Positions 47,873 to 61,100 of a DNA stretch of 64,000 nucleotides are shown here, in pieces (position 1 is the stretch's first letter; each line of letters begins with the position of its first letter). The stretch comes from Hydractinia symbiolongicarpus. Lineage: Eukaryota > Cnidaria > Hydrozoa > Anthoathecata > Hydractiniidae. Position numbers and translations under genes: made by a program. The notes beneath the pieces are model-generated. The model did no database searches. It saw nothing but the letters and a program-made list of their open reading frames with translations, and was not told the origin of the DNA. The DNA lies in the NCBI RefSeq assembly GCF_029227915.1, contig NC_079877.1, positions 1,922,001 through 1,986,000 on the forward strand, written 5' to 3'.

Positions 47873-49711
47873 GTCACATATTTGTACCAACATGTATTTA
47901 GCGATATTTTTCTCATATTACTAGTTTGCATCGTTTTTAACTGTAAAACGATTGACTGTGGGACTTAATTGAACTGACTTTGGACTTTGACCTTATAAAT
48001 GTTATAAGTGAGACAATTGGACTCCAAGAAATGACATTCTTCTTAATTTGACATGGTTGTAGGAACTCAGCGATTACACTGGTCCCTGAGGTAGCGATTC
48101 ATTTAAAAATTTAGATAAAAAAGTCAATTTTACTGTGGGACCAATCCTAGCCGTTAGCGCGCGCTGAAGATATAGAGACAGTTTCGAAAACACCATTTCA
48201 TTGACTTTCTAACGGTGTCAATCCGTTTGAGTTACAACGGTTGCGTCACACATTCGTACCAACATGTATTTAGTGATTTTTCTCCGATATTACTAAGTTG
48301 TATCGCTTTCAACAGTAAAACGATTGACTGTGGGACTTAGTTGAACTGATTTTGGACTTTGACCTTATAAATGTGATAAGTGAGCCATTTTGACTACAAG
48401 AAATAACATTCTTCTTAATTTGACATGATTTCTGGAATTCAGCGATTACATTAGGATCTGAGGTAGCGCTTTATTTAAAAACTTAGATAAATAAGTTTTT
48501 TCTTACTGGGGGAACAATCCTGGCCGTTAGCACGTGCTGAATAAATAGGAACAGTTCCAAAGGCTACATTTCATTGACTTACTCACGGTGTCAATATGTT
48601 TGAGTTACAACGATTGCGTCACATATTCGCACCAACATGTATTTAGTGATTTTCTTCTGATATTACTAAGTTGTATTTTTTTTAACAGTGAAACGATTGA
48701 CTGTGGGCATTAATTGAACTGATGCTGGACTGTGACCTTATAAATGTGATAAATGAGCTACTTGGTCTCCAAGGAATAAAATTCTTCTTAATTTGACATG
48801 ATTGCTGGAATTCGGCGATTACATTAGGCTCTGTGGTAGCGCTTTATTTAAAAAATTAGATAAAAAAGTCTTTTCTTACTGGGGGACCAATCCTGGCCGT
48901 TACCACGTGCTGAATAAATAGGAACAGTTCCAAAGGCTACATTTCATTGACTTACTAACGGTGTCAATCCGTTTGAGTTACAACGGTTGCGACACATATT
49001 CGTACCAACATGTATTTAGTGATTTTCTTCCGATATTACTAAGTTGTATTGCTTTTAACATTGAAACGATTGACTGTGGGAATTAATTGAACTGATTCTG
49101 GAATGTGACCTAATAAATGTGATAAATGAGCCAATTGGTCTCCAAGGAAAATATTCTTATTAATTTGAAATGATTGCTTGCATTCAGCAATTACATTAGG
49201 CTCTGTGGGAGCGCTTTATTTAAAAACTTAGATAAATAAGTCTTTTGTTACTGTGGGACCAATCCTGGCCGTTAGCACGCGCTGAATAAATAGGAACAGT
49301 TCCAAAGACTACATTTCATTGACTTTCTAACGGCATAAATCCGTTTTAGTTACAACGGTTGTACTTAGCGATAGTATTTGGATATTACTAGGTTGCATCG
49401 CTTTTAACAGTGAAACGTTTGACTGTGGGACTTAATTGAACTGATTTTAGTCTTTGACCTTATAAATGTGATAAATGAGCCAGTTTGACTACAACAAATA
49501 ACATTCTTCTTAATTTGACATGATTGCTGGAACTCAGCGATTACGCTGGGCGCTGTGGTAGCGCTTTATTAAAAAACTTAGATAAATAAGTCATATTTTA
49601 CTGTGGGACCAATCCTAGCCGTTATCGCGCGCTGAAAAATAGCGTCAGTTTCAAAAACTACATTTCAATGACGTTCTAACTGTATCAGTCCGTTTGAGTT
49701 ACAACGTTTGC
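47500..49711 (+). repeat. 2.21-kb HOR of B-C-D-X-Y-G monomers, copy 1
   Basis: B (47,500), C (47,873), D (48,246), X (about 48,619, GGGCATTAATTG with GATGCTGG), Y (about 48,990, ATATTCTTATTAATTTG) and G (about 49,360, lacking the 23-bp box). The next B is at 49,712, so the period is 2,212 bp: five normal monomers and one 349-bp monomer. Private marks are GACACTTGGACTCC, AATAACTTTCTTC and GCCGTACCTTAGCG. Confidence 0.86.
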
Positions 49712-52700
49712 GTCAAATATTCGTACTAACATGTATCTAGTGATTTTCTGCCGATATTACTAAGTTGTATTGGTTTTAACAGTGAAACGATTGACTGTGG
49801 GAATTAATTCAACTAACTTTGGACTGTGACCTGATAAATGTGATAAATGAGACACTTGGACTCCAAGAAATAACTTTCTTCTTAATTTGACGTGAATGCC
49901 GTACCTTAGCGATTAAATTGGGCGCTGTGGTAGCGCTTCATTTAAAAATTTAGATAAATAAGTCATTCTTTACTGTGGGACCAATCGTAGCCGTTGTCGC
50001 GCGCTGAAAAAATAGCGACAGTTTCAAAAAGTACATTTCAATGACGTTCTAACGGTGTCAGTCCGTTTGATTTACAATGGTTGAGTCACATATTTGTACC
50101 AACATGTATTTAGCGATATTTTTCTCATATTACTAGTTTGCATCGTTTTTAACTGTAAAACGATTGACTGTGGGACTTAATTGAACTGACTTTGGACTTT
50201 GACCTTATAAATGTTATAAGTGAGACAATTGGACTCCAAGAAATGACATTCTTCTTAATTTGACATGGTTGTAGGAACTCAGCGATTACACTGGACCCTG
50301 AGGTAGCGATTCATTTAAAAATTTAGATAAATAAGTCAATTTTACTGTGGGACCAATCCTAGCCGTTAGCGGGCGCTGAAGATATAGAGACTGTTTCGAA
50401 AACACCATTTCATTGACTTTCTAACGGTGTCAATCCGTTTGAGTTACAACGGTTGCGTCACACATTCGTACCAACATGTATTTAGTGATTTTTCTCCGAT
50501 ATTACTAAGTTGTATCGCCTTCAACAGTAAAACGATTGACTGTGGGACTTAATTGAACTGATTTTGAACTTTGACCTTATAAATGTGATAAGTGAGCCAT
50601 TTTGACTACAAGAAATTACATTCTTCTTAAATTTACATGATTGCTGGAACTCAGCGATTACACTGGGCGCTGTGGTTGCGCTTTATTTGAAAATTAAGAA
50701 AATAAGTTATTTTTTAGTGTGGGACCAATCCTAGCCGTTATCGCGCATTGAAGAGATAGAGACAGTTTCAAAAACTAAATTTTATTGACTTTCTAACGGT
50801 GTCAATCCAGTGGAGTTACAACGGTTGCGTCACATATTCGCACCAACATGTATTTAGTGATTTTCTTCCGATATTACTAAGTTGTGTTTTTTTTAACAGT
50901 GAAACGATTGACTGTGGGAGTTAATTGAATGATTCTGGACTGTGACCTTACAAATGTGATGAAGGAGCTAATTGGTCTCCAAGGAATAACATTCTTCTTA
51001 ATTTGACATGATTGCTGGAATTCAGCGATTACATTAGGCTCTGTGGTAGCGCTTTATTTAAAAACTTAGATAAATAAGTTTTTTTTTACTGGGGGACCGA
51101 TCCTGGCCGTTAGCACGTGCTGAATAAATAGGAACAGTTCCAAAGGCTATATTTCATTGACTTACTAACGGTATAAATCCGTTTGAGTTACGGCAGTGGT
51201 ATTTAGCGACAGTATTCGGATATTACTAGGTTGCATCGCTTTTAACAGTGAAACGATTGACTGTGGGACTTAGTTGAACTGACTTTTGACTGTGACCTTA
51301 TAAATGTTATAAGTGAGACAATTGGACTCCGAGAAATGACATTCTTCTTAATTTGACATGGTTGTAGGAACTCAGCGATTACACTGGACCCTGAGGTAGC
51401 GATTCATTTAAAAATTTAGATAAATAAGTCAATTTTACTGTGGGACCAACTGGAGTTACAACGGTTGCGTCACACATTCGTACCAACATGTATTTAGTGA
51501 TTTTTCTCCGATATTACTAAGTTGTATCGCTTTCAACAGTAAAACGATTGACTGTGGGACTTAGTTGAACTGATTTTGGACTTTGACCTTATAAATGTGA
51601 TAAGTGAGCCATTTTGACTACAAGAAATAACATTCTTTTTAATTTGACATGATTGCTTGAATTCAGCGATTACATTAGGATCTGAGGTAGCGCTTTATTT
51701 AAAAACTTAGATAAATAAGTTTTTTCTTACTGGGGGAATAATCCTGGCCGTTAGCACGTGCTGAATAAATAGGAACAGTTCCAAAGGCTACATTTCATTG
51801 ACTTACTCACGGTGTCAATATGTTTGAGTTACAACGGTTGCGTCACATATTTGCACCAACATGTATTCAGTGATTTTCTTCTGATATTACTAAGTTGTAT
51901 TTTTTTTAACAGTGAAACGATTGACTGTGGGCATTAATTGAACTGATGCTGGACTGTGACCTTATAAATGTGATAAATGAGCTACTTGGTCTCCAAGGAA
52001 TAACATTCTTCTTAATTTGACATGATTGCTGGAATTCAGCGATTACATTAGGCTTTGTGGTAGCGCTTTATTTAAAAACTTAGATAAAAAAGTCTTCTCT
52101 TACTGGGGGACCAATCCTGGCCGTTACCACGTGCTGAATAAATAGGAACAGTTCCAAAGGCTACACTTCATTGACTTACTAACGGTGTCAATCCGTTTGA
52201 GTTACAACGGTTGCGTCACATATTCGTACCAACATGTATTTAGTGATTTTTTTCCGATATTACTAAGTTGTATTGCTTTTAACATTGAAACAATTGACTG
52301 TGGGAATTAATTGAACTGATTCTGGAATGTGACCTAATAAATGTGATAAATGAGCCAATTGGTCTCCAAGGAAAATATTCTTATTAATTTGAAATGATTG
52401 CTTGAATTCAGCAATTACATTAGGCTCTGTGGGAGCGCTTTATTTAAAAACTTAGATAAATAAGTCTTTTGTTACTGTGGGACCAATCCTGGCCGTTAGC
52501 ACGCGCTGAATAAATAGGAACAGTTCCAAAGACTACATTTCATTGACTTTCTAACGGCATAAATCCGTTTGAGTTACAACGGTTGTACTTAGCGATAGTA
52601 TTTGGATATTACTAGGTTGCATCGCTTTTAACAGTGAAACGTTTGACTGTGGGACTTAATTGAACTGATTTTAGTCTTTGACTTTATAAATGTAATAAAT

Positions 52701-52935
52701 GAGCCAGTTTGACTACAACAAATAACATTCTTCTTAATTTGACATGATTGTTGGAACTCAGCGATTACGCTGGGGGCTGTGGTAGCGCTTTATTAAAAAC
52801 CTTAGATAAATAAGTCATATTTAACTGTGGGACCAATCCTAGCCGTTATCGCGCGCTGAAAAATAGCGTCAGTTTCAAAAACTACATTTCAATGACGTTC
52901 TAACTGTATCAGTCTGTTTGAGTTACAACGGTTGC
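49712..52935 (+). repeat. B-C-D-X-Y-G HOR, copy 2, enlarged by extra monomers
   Basis: This starts with the same B-C-D (49,712, about 50,084, about 50,457) and ends with the same X-Y-G (about 51,842, 52,214, 52,583). F, a G fused to a deleted C, and another D lie between. The distance to the next B (52,936) is 3,224 bp. The near-51,199 G monomer runs into C-type sequence with the deletion joint GGGACCAACTGGAG at about 51,444. Confidence 0.8.
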
Positions 52936-54052
52936 GTCAAATATTCGTACCAACATGTATCTAGTGATTTTCTGCCGATATTACTAAGTTGTATTGGTTT
53001 TAACAGTGAAACGATTGACTGTGGGAATTAATTCAACTAACTTTGGACTGTGACCTGATAAATGTGATAAATGAGACACTTTGACTCCAAGAAATAACTT
53101 TCTTCTTAATTTGACGTGAATGCCGTACCTTAGCGATTAAATTGGGCGCTGTGGTAGCGCTTCATTTAAAAATTTAAATAAATAAGTCATTCTTTACTGT
53201 GGGACCAATCGTAGCCGTTGTCGCGCGCTGAAAAAATAGCGACAGTTTCAAAAAGTACATTTCAATGACGTTCTAACGGTGTCAGTCCGTTTGATTTACA
53301 ACGGTTGAGTCACATATTTGTACCAACATGTATTTAGCGATATTTTTCTCATATTACTAGTTTGCATCGTTTTTAACTGTGAAACGATTGACTGTGGGAC
53401 TTAATTGAACTGACTTTGGACTTTGACCTTATAAATGTTATAAGTGAGACAATTGGACTCCAAGAAATGACATTCTTCTTAATTTGACATGGTTGTAGGA
53501 ACTCAGCGATTACACTGGACCCTGAGGTAGCGATTCATTTAAAAATTTAGATAAATAAGTCAATTTTACTGTGGGACCAATCCTAGCCGTTAGCGCGCGC
53601 TGAAGATATAGAGACAGTTTCGAAAACACCATTTCATTGACTTTCTAACGGTGTCAATCCGTTTAAGTTACAACGGTTGCGTCACACATTCGTACCAACA
53701 TGTATTTAGTGATTTTTCTCCGATATTACTAAGTTGTATCGCTTTCAACAGTAAAACGATTGACTGTGGAACTTAATTGAACTGATTTTGGACTTTGACC
53801 TTATATATGTGATAAGTGAGCCATTTTGACTACAAGAAATAACATTCTTCTTAAATTTACATGATTGCTGGAACTCAGCGATTACACTGGGCGCTGTGGT
53901 TGCGCTTTATTTGAAAATTAAGATAAATAAGTCATTTTTTACTGTGGGACGAATCCTAGTCGTTAGTTCGCGCTGAAGAAATAGAGACAGTTTCAAAAAC
54001 TATTTTTCATTGACTTTCTACAGTTTTAATCCGTTTGAGTTGCAACGGTTGC
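52936..54052 (+). repeat. B-C-D-X-Y-G HOR, partial copy 3 (B-C-D)
   Basis: B (52,936), C (about 53,308) and D (53,681) carry the same private marks as copies 1 and 2 (GACACTTTGACTCC, AATAACTTTC, GCCGTACCTTAGCG). The HOR then gives way to the 461-bp monomer family at 54,053. Confidence 0.82.
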
Positions 54053-54513
54053 GTCACATATTCGCACCAATATGTATTTAGTGATTTTGTTCCGGTATTA
54101 CTAAGTTGTATCGCTTTCAACAGTGAAACAATTGACTGTGGGACTTAATTGAACTGATTTTGGAATGTGAACTTATAAGTGTGATAAGTGAGACAAGTGG
54201 ATTCCAAGAAATAACATTCTTCTTAATTTGACATGATTGCCGAAACTCAGGACTTTGACCTTGTAAATGTGGTAAATGAGCAATTTTGACTATAAGAAAT
54301 AACATTCTTCTTAATTTGACATGATTGCTGGAACTCAGCGATTACACTGGGCGCTGTGGTAGCGCTTTATTTAAAAATTAAGATAAATAAGTCGTTTTTT
54401 ACTGTGGGACCAATCCTAGCCGTTATCGCGCGCAGAAGAAATAGAGACAGTTTCAAAAACTACATTTCATTGACTTTCTAACGGTGTCAATCCGTTTGAG
54501 TTACAACGGTTGC
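54053..54513 (+). repeat. 461-bp monomer with 88-bp internal tandem duplication (1 of 4)
   Basis: The segment from GGAATGTGAACTT to GCCGAAACTCA is followed, 88 bp on, by its homologue from GGACTTTGACCTT to GCTGGAACTCA. Each holds one ATAACATTCTTCTTAATTTG. The extra 88 bp explain the length of 461 instead of about 373. A 62-codon minus-strand open frame here is a by-product. Confidence 0.9.
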
Positions 54514-55259
54514 GTCACACATTCGTACGAACATGTATTTAGTGATTTTCTTCCGGTATTACTAAGTTGTATCGCTTTCAACAGTGAAATGATTGACTGT
54601 GGGACTTAATTGAACTGATTTTAGACTTTGACCTTATAAATGTGATAAATGAGCAATTTTGACTACAAGAAATAACATTCTCCTTAATTTGACATGATTG
54701 CTGGAACTCAGCGATTACACTGGGCGCTGTGGTAGCGCTTTATTTAAAAATTAAGATAAATAAGTCATTTTTTACTGTGGTACCAATCCTAGCCGTTATC
54801 GCGCGCAGAAGAAATAGAGACAGTTTCAAAAACTACATTTCATTGACTTTCTAACGGTGTCAATCCGTTTGAGTTACAACGGTTGCGTCACACATTCGTA
54901 CTAACATGTATTTAGAGATTTTTCTCCGATATTACTAAGTTGTATCGCTTTCAACAGTAAAACGATTGACTGTGGGACTTAATTGAACTGATTTTGGACT
55001 TTGACCTTATAAATGTGATAAGTGAGCCATTTTGACTACAAGAAATAACATTCTTCTTAAATTTACATGATTGCTGGAACTCAGCGATTACACTGGGCGC
55101 TGTGGTTGCGCTTTATTTGAAAATTAAGTTAAATAAGTCATTTTTTACTGTGGGACGAATCCTAGTCGTTAGTTCGCGCTGAAGAAATAGAGACAGTTTC
55201 AAAAACTATTTTTCATTGACTTTCTAACAGTTTTAATCCGTTTGAGTTGCAACGGTTGC

Positions 55260-55720
55260 GTCACATATTCGCACCAACATGTATTTAGTGATTTTGTTCC
55301 GGTATTACTAAGTTGTATCGCTTTCAACAGTGAAACGATTGACTGTGGGACTTAATTGAACTGATTTTGGAATGTGAACTTATAAGTGTGATAAGTGAGA
55401 CAAGTGGATTCCAAGAAATAACATTCTTCTTAATTTGACATGATTGCCGAAACTCAGGACTTTGACCTTGTAAATGTGATAAATGAGCAATTTTGACTAT
55501 AAGAAATAACATTCTTCTTAATTTGACATGATTGCTGGAACTCAGCGATTACACTGGGCGATGTGGTAGCGCTTTATTTAAAAATTAAGATAAATAAGTC
55601 GTTTTTTACTGTGGGACCAATCCTAGTCGTTAGTTCGCGCTGAAGAAATAGAGACAGTTTCAAAAACTACATTTCATTGACTTTCTAACAGTTTTAATCC
55701 GTTTGAGTTGCAACGGTTGC
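55260..55720 (+). repeat. 461-bp monomer with 88-bp internal tandem duplication (2 of 4)
   Basis: This has the same structure as the first: repeat starts at 55,369 and 55,457, 88 bp apart. Its 3' end is E-type (AACAGTTTTAATCCG) rather than AACGGTGTC, so the back half was exchanged. Confidence 0.9.
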
Positions 55721-56093
55721 GTCACACATTCGTACCAACATGTATTTAGTGATTTTTCTCCGATATTACTAAGTTGTATCGCTTTCAACAGTAAAACGAT
55801 TGACTGTGGGACTTAATTGAACTGATTTTGGACTTTGACCTTATAAATGTGTTAAGTGAGCCATTTTGACTACAAGAAATAACATTCTTCATAAATTTAC
55901 ATGATTGCTGGAACTCAGCGATTACACTGGGCGCTGTGGTTGCGCTTTATTTGAAAATTAAGATAAATAAGTCATTTTTTACTGTGGGACGAATCCTAGT
56001 CGTTAGTTCGCGCTAAAGAAATAGAGACAGTTTCAAAAACTACATTTCATTGACTTTCTAACAGTTTTAATCCGTTTGAGTTGCAACGGTTGC

Positions 56094-56554
56094 GTCACAT
56101 ATTCGCACCAACATGTATTTAGTGATTTTGTTCCGGTATTACTAAGTTTTATCGCTTTCAACAGTGAAACGATTGACTGTGGGACTTAATTGAACTGATT
56201 TTGGAATGTGAACTTATAAGTGTGATAAGTGAGACAAGTGGATTCCAAGAAATAACATTCTTCTTAATTTGACATGATTGCCGAAACTCAGGACTTTGAC
56301 CTTGTAAATGTGATAAATGAGCAATTTTGGCTATAAGAAATAACATTCTTCTTAATTTGACATGATTGCTGGAACTCAGCGATTACACTGGGCGCTGTGG
56401 TAGCGCTTTATTTAAAAATTAAGATAAATAAGTCATTTTTTACTGTGGTACCAATCCTAGCCGTTATCGCGCGCAGAAGAAATAGAGACAGTTTCAAAAA
56501 CTACATTTCATTGACTTTCTAACGGTGTCAATCCGTTTGAGTTACAACGGTTGC
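56094..56554 (+). repeat. 461-bp monomer with 88-bp internal tandem duplication (3 of 4)
   Basis: This has the same duplication joint GAAACTCAGGACTTTG. Point differences include AAGTTTTATCG near 56,146 and TTTTGGCTATAAG near 56,325. Confidence 0.9.
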
Positions 56555-57299
56555 GTCACACATTCGTACGAACATGTATTTAGTGATTTTCTTCCGGTAT
56601 TACTAAGTTGTATCGCTTTCAACAGTGAAACGATTGACTGTGGGACTTAATTGAACTGATTTTAGACTTTGACCTTATAAATGTGATAAATGAGCAATTT
56701 TGACTACAAGAAATAACATTCTTCTTAATTTGACATGATTGTAGGAACTCAGCGATTACACTGGACCCTGAGGTAGCGATTCATTTAAAAATTTAGATAA
56801 ATAAGTCAATTTTACTGTGGGACCAATCCTAGCCGTTAGCGCGCGCTGAATATATAGAGACAGTTTCGAAAACACCATTTCATTGACTTTCTAACGGTTT
56901 CAATCCGTTTGAGTTACAACGGTTGCGTCACACATTCGTACTAACATGTATTTAGAGATTTTTCTCCGATATTACTAAGTTGTATCGCTTTCAACAGTAA
57001 AACGATTGACTGTGGGATTTAATTGAACTGATTTTGGACTTTGACCTTATAAATGTGATAAGTGAGCCATTTTGACTACAAGAAATAACATTCTTCTTAA
57101 ATTTACATGATTGCTGGAACTCAGCGATTGCACTGGGCGCTGTGGTTGCGCTTTATTTGAAAATTAAGTTAAATAAGTCATTTTTTACTGTGGGACGAAT
57201 CCTAGTCGTTAGTTCGCGCTGAAGAAATAGAGACAGTTTCAAAAACTATTTTTCATTGACTTTCTAACAGTTTTAATCCGTTTGATTTGCAACGGTTGC

Positions 57300-57760
57300 G
57301 TCACATATTCGCACCAACATGTATTTAGTGATTTTGTTCCGGTATTACTAAGTTGTATCGCTTTCAACAGTGAAACGATTGACTGTGGGACTTAATTGAA
57401 CTGATTTTGGAATGTGAACTTATAAGTGTGATAAGTGAGACAAGTGGATTCCAAGAAATAACATTCTTCTTAATTTGACATGATTGCCGAAACTCAGGAC
57501 TTTGACCTTGTAAATGTGATAAATGAGCAATTTTGACTATAAGAAATAACATTCTTCTTAATTTGACATGATTGCTGAAACTCAGCGATTACACTGGGCG
57601 ATGTGGTAGCGCTTTAATTAAAAATTAAGATAAATAAGTCGTTTTTTACTGTGGGACCAATCCTAGCCGTTATCGCGCGCAGAAGAAATAGAGACAGTTT
57701 CAAAAACTACATTTCATTGACTTTCTACCGGTGTCAATCCGTTTGAGTTACAACGGTTGC
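57300..57760 (+). repeat. 461-bp monomer with 88-bp internal tandem duplication (4 of 4)
   Basis: This has the same duplication joint. It is almost identical to the second copy through the duplicated part, as expected from the 2,041-bp HOR. Confidence 0.9.
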
Positions 57761-58133
57761 GTCACACATTCGTACGAACATGTATTTAGTGATTTTCTTC
57801 CGGTATTACTAAGTTGTATCGCTTTCAACAGTGAAACGATTGACTGTGGGACTTAATTGAACTGATTTTAGACTTTGACCTTATAAATGTGATAAATGAG
57901 CAATTTTGACTGCAAGAAATAACATTCTTCTTAATTTGACATGATTGCTGGAACTCAGCGATTACACTGGGCGCTGTGGTAGCACTTTATTTAAAAATTA
58001 AGATTAATAAGTCATTTTTTACTGTGGGACGAATCCTAGTCCTTAGTTCGCGCTGAAGAAATAGAGACAGTTTCAAAAACTACATTTCATTGAATTTCTA
58101 ACAGTTTTAATCCGTTTGAGTTGCAACGGTTGC

Positions 58134-61100
58134 GTCACATATTCGCACCAACATGTATTTAGTGATTTTCTTCCGATATTACTAAGTTGTGTTTTTTTAA
58201 CAGTGAAAGGATTGACTGTGGGAGTTATTTGAATGATTCTGGACTGTGACCTTACAAATGTGATGAAGGAGCTAATTGGTCTCCAAGGAATAACATTCTT
58301 CTTAATTTGACATGATTGCTGAAATTCAGCGATTACATTAGGCTCTGTGGTAGCGCTTTATTTAAAAACTTAGATAAATAAGTTTTTTCTTACTGGGGGA
58401 CCAATCCTGGCCGTTAGCACGTGCTGAATAAATAGGAACAGCTCCAAAGGCTATATTTCATTGACTTACTAACGGTATAAATCTGTTTGAGTTACAGCGG
58501 TTGTATTTAGCGACAGTATTCGGATATTACTAGGTTGCATCGCTTTTAACAGTGAAACGTTTGACTGTGGGACTTAATTGAACTGATTTTAGTCTTTGAC
58601 CTTATAAATGTGATAAATGAGCCAGTTTGACTACAACAAATAACATTCTTCTTAATTTGACATGATTGCTGGAACTCAGCGATTACGCTGGGCGCTGTGG
58701 TAGCGCTTTATTAAACAATTAAGACAAATAAGTCATTTTTTACTGTGGGACTAGTCCTAGCCGTTAGTTCGGCCTGAAGAAATAGAAACAGTTTCAAAAA
58801 CTACATTCAATTGCTTTTCTAACGGTGTCCATCCGTTTGAGTTACAACATTGTCGTCACATATTCGTACCAACATGTATTTAGTGATTTTTTTTCCGATA
58901 TTACTAAGTTGCATTGCTTTTAACAGTGAAACGATTGACTGTGGGACTTAATTGAACTGATTCTGGACTGTAACCTTATGAATGCGATAAATGAGCCAAT
59001 TGGACTCCAAGAATAACATTCTTCTTAATTCGACATGATTGCTGGAATTCAGCGATTACATAAGGCTCTGTGGTAGCGCTTTATTTAAAAACTTAGATAA
59101 AAAAGTTTTTTCTTACTGGGGGAACAATCCTGGCCGTTAGCACGTGCTGAATAAATAGGAACAGTTCCAAAGGCTACATTTCATTGACTTACTAACGGTG
59201 TCAATCCGTTTGAGTTACAACGGTTGCGTCACATATTCGCACCAACATGTATTTAGTGATTTTCTTCTGATATTACTAAGTTGTATTTTTTCTAACATTG
59301 AAACGATTGACTGTGGGCATTAATTGAACTGATTCTGGAATGTGACCTAATAAATGTGATAAATGAGCCAATTGGTCTCCCAGGAAAACATTTTTATTAA
59401 TTTGAAATGACTGCTTGAATTCAGGGATTACATTAGGCTCTGTGGGAGCGCTTTATTTAAAAACTTAGATAAATATGTTTTTTCTTACTGGGGGAAAAAT
59501 CCTGGCCGTTAGCACGTGCTGAATAAATAGGAACAATTCAAAAAGCTACATTTCATTGACTTACTAACGGTGTCAATCCGTTTGAGTTACAACGGTTGCG
59601 TCACATATTCGCACCAACATGTATTTAGTGATTTTCTTCTGATATTACTAAGTTGTATTTTTTTTAACATTGAAACGATTGACTGTGGGAATTAATTCAA
59701 CTAACTTTGGACTGTGACCTGATAAATGTGATAAATGAGACAATTGGACTCCAAGAAATACCATTCTTCTTAATTTGACGTGAATGCCGGACTTTAGCGA
59801 TTAAATTGGGCGCTGTGGTAGCGCTTCATTTAAAAACTTAGATAAATAAGTCATTCTTTACTGTGGGACCAATCGTAGCCGTTGTCGCGCGCTGAAAAAA
59901 TAGCGACAGTTTCAAAAACTACATTTCAATGACGTTCTAACGGTGTCAGTCCGTTTGATTTACAACGGTTGAGTCACATATTTGTACCAACATGTATTTA
60001 GCGATATTTTTCTCATATTACTAGTTTGCATCGCTTTTAACAGTGAAACGATTGACTGTGGGACTTAATTGAACTGACTTTGGACTGTGACCTTATAAAT
60101 GTTGAAAGTGAGACAATTGGACTTCGAGAAATGACATTCTTCTTAATTTGCCATGGTTGTAGGAACTCAGCGATTACACTGGACCCTGAGGTAGCGATTC
60201 ATTTAAAAATTTAGATAAATAAGTCAATTTTACTGTGGGACCAATTTGAGTTACAACGGTTGCGTCACACATTCGTACCAACATGTATTTAGTGATTTTT
60301 CTCCGATATTACTAAGTTGTATCGCTTTCAACAGTAAAACGATTGACTGTGGGATTTAGTTGAACTGATTTTGAACTTTGACCTTATAAATGTGATAAGT
60401 GAGCCATTTTGACTACAAGAAATAACATTCTTCTTAATTTGACATGATTGCTGGAATTCAGCGATTGCATTAGGCTCTGTGGTAGCGCTTTATTTAAAAA
60501 CTTAGATAAATAAGTTTTTTCTTACTGGGGGAACAATCCTGGCCGTTAGCACGTGCTGAATAAATAGGAACAGTTCCAAAGGCTACATTTCATTGACTTA
60601 CTCACGGTGTCAATATGTTTGAGTTACAACGGTTGCGTCACATATTCGCACCAACATCTATTTAGTGATTTTCTTCTGATATTACTAAGTTGTATTTTTT
60701 CTAACATTGAAACGATTGACTGTGGGAATTAATTGAACTGATTCTGGAATGTGACCTAATAAATGTGATAAATGAGCCAATTGGTCTCCAAGGAAAACAT
60801 TTTTATTAATTTGAAATGACTGCTTGAATTCAGGGATTACATTAGGCTCTGTGGGAGCGCTTTATTTAAAAACTTAGATAAATATGTTTTTTCTTACTGG
60901 GGGAAAAATCCTGGCCGTTAGCACGTGCTGAATAAATAGGAACAGTTCCATAGGCTACATTTCATTGACTTACTAACGGTGTCAATCCGTTTGAGTTACA
61001 ACGGTTGCGTCACATATTCGCACCAACATGTATTTAGTGATTTTCTTCCGATATTACTAAGTTGTATTGCTTTTAACATTGAAACGATTGACTGTGGGAA

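Larger units (their letters stand above)
54053..56093 (+). repeat. 2,041-bp HOR with enlarged 461-bp monomers, copy 1
   Basis: The units are L (54,053, 461 bp), M (54,514), N (54,887), L (55,260, 461 bp) and D (55,721). The next L is at 56,094, so the period is 2,041 bp. L monomers carry GGAATGTGAACTTATAAGTG and GCCGAAACTCAGGACTTTG, words found nowhere else in the window. Confidence 0.9.
56094..58133 (+). repeat. 2,041-bp HOR with enlarged 461-bp monomers, copy 2
   Basis: The units are L (56,094), M (56,555), N (56,927), L (57,300) and an M-like monomer (57,761). The second L lies 2,040 bp from its counterpart. Part of the M monomer at 56,555 has been replaced by C-type sequence (GTAGGAACTC, GGACCCTGAGG), a local conversion absent from copy 1. 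Confidence 0.88.

Noticed and set aside
54117-54305. Four related 62-codon minus-strand frames (54,117, 55,324, 56,158, 57,364)
   Set aside because: They are present only because the 88-bp duplication in the 461-bp monomers joins two open stretches. Copies of one repeat naturally look conserved, so this is not evidence of a gene family.
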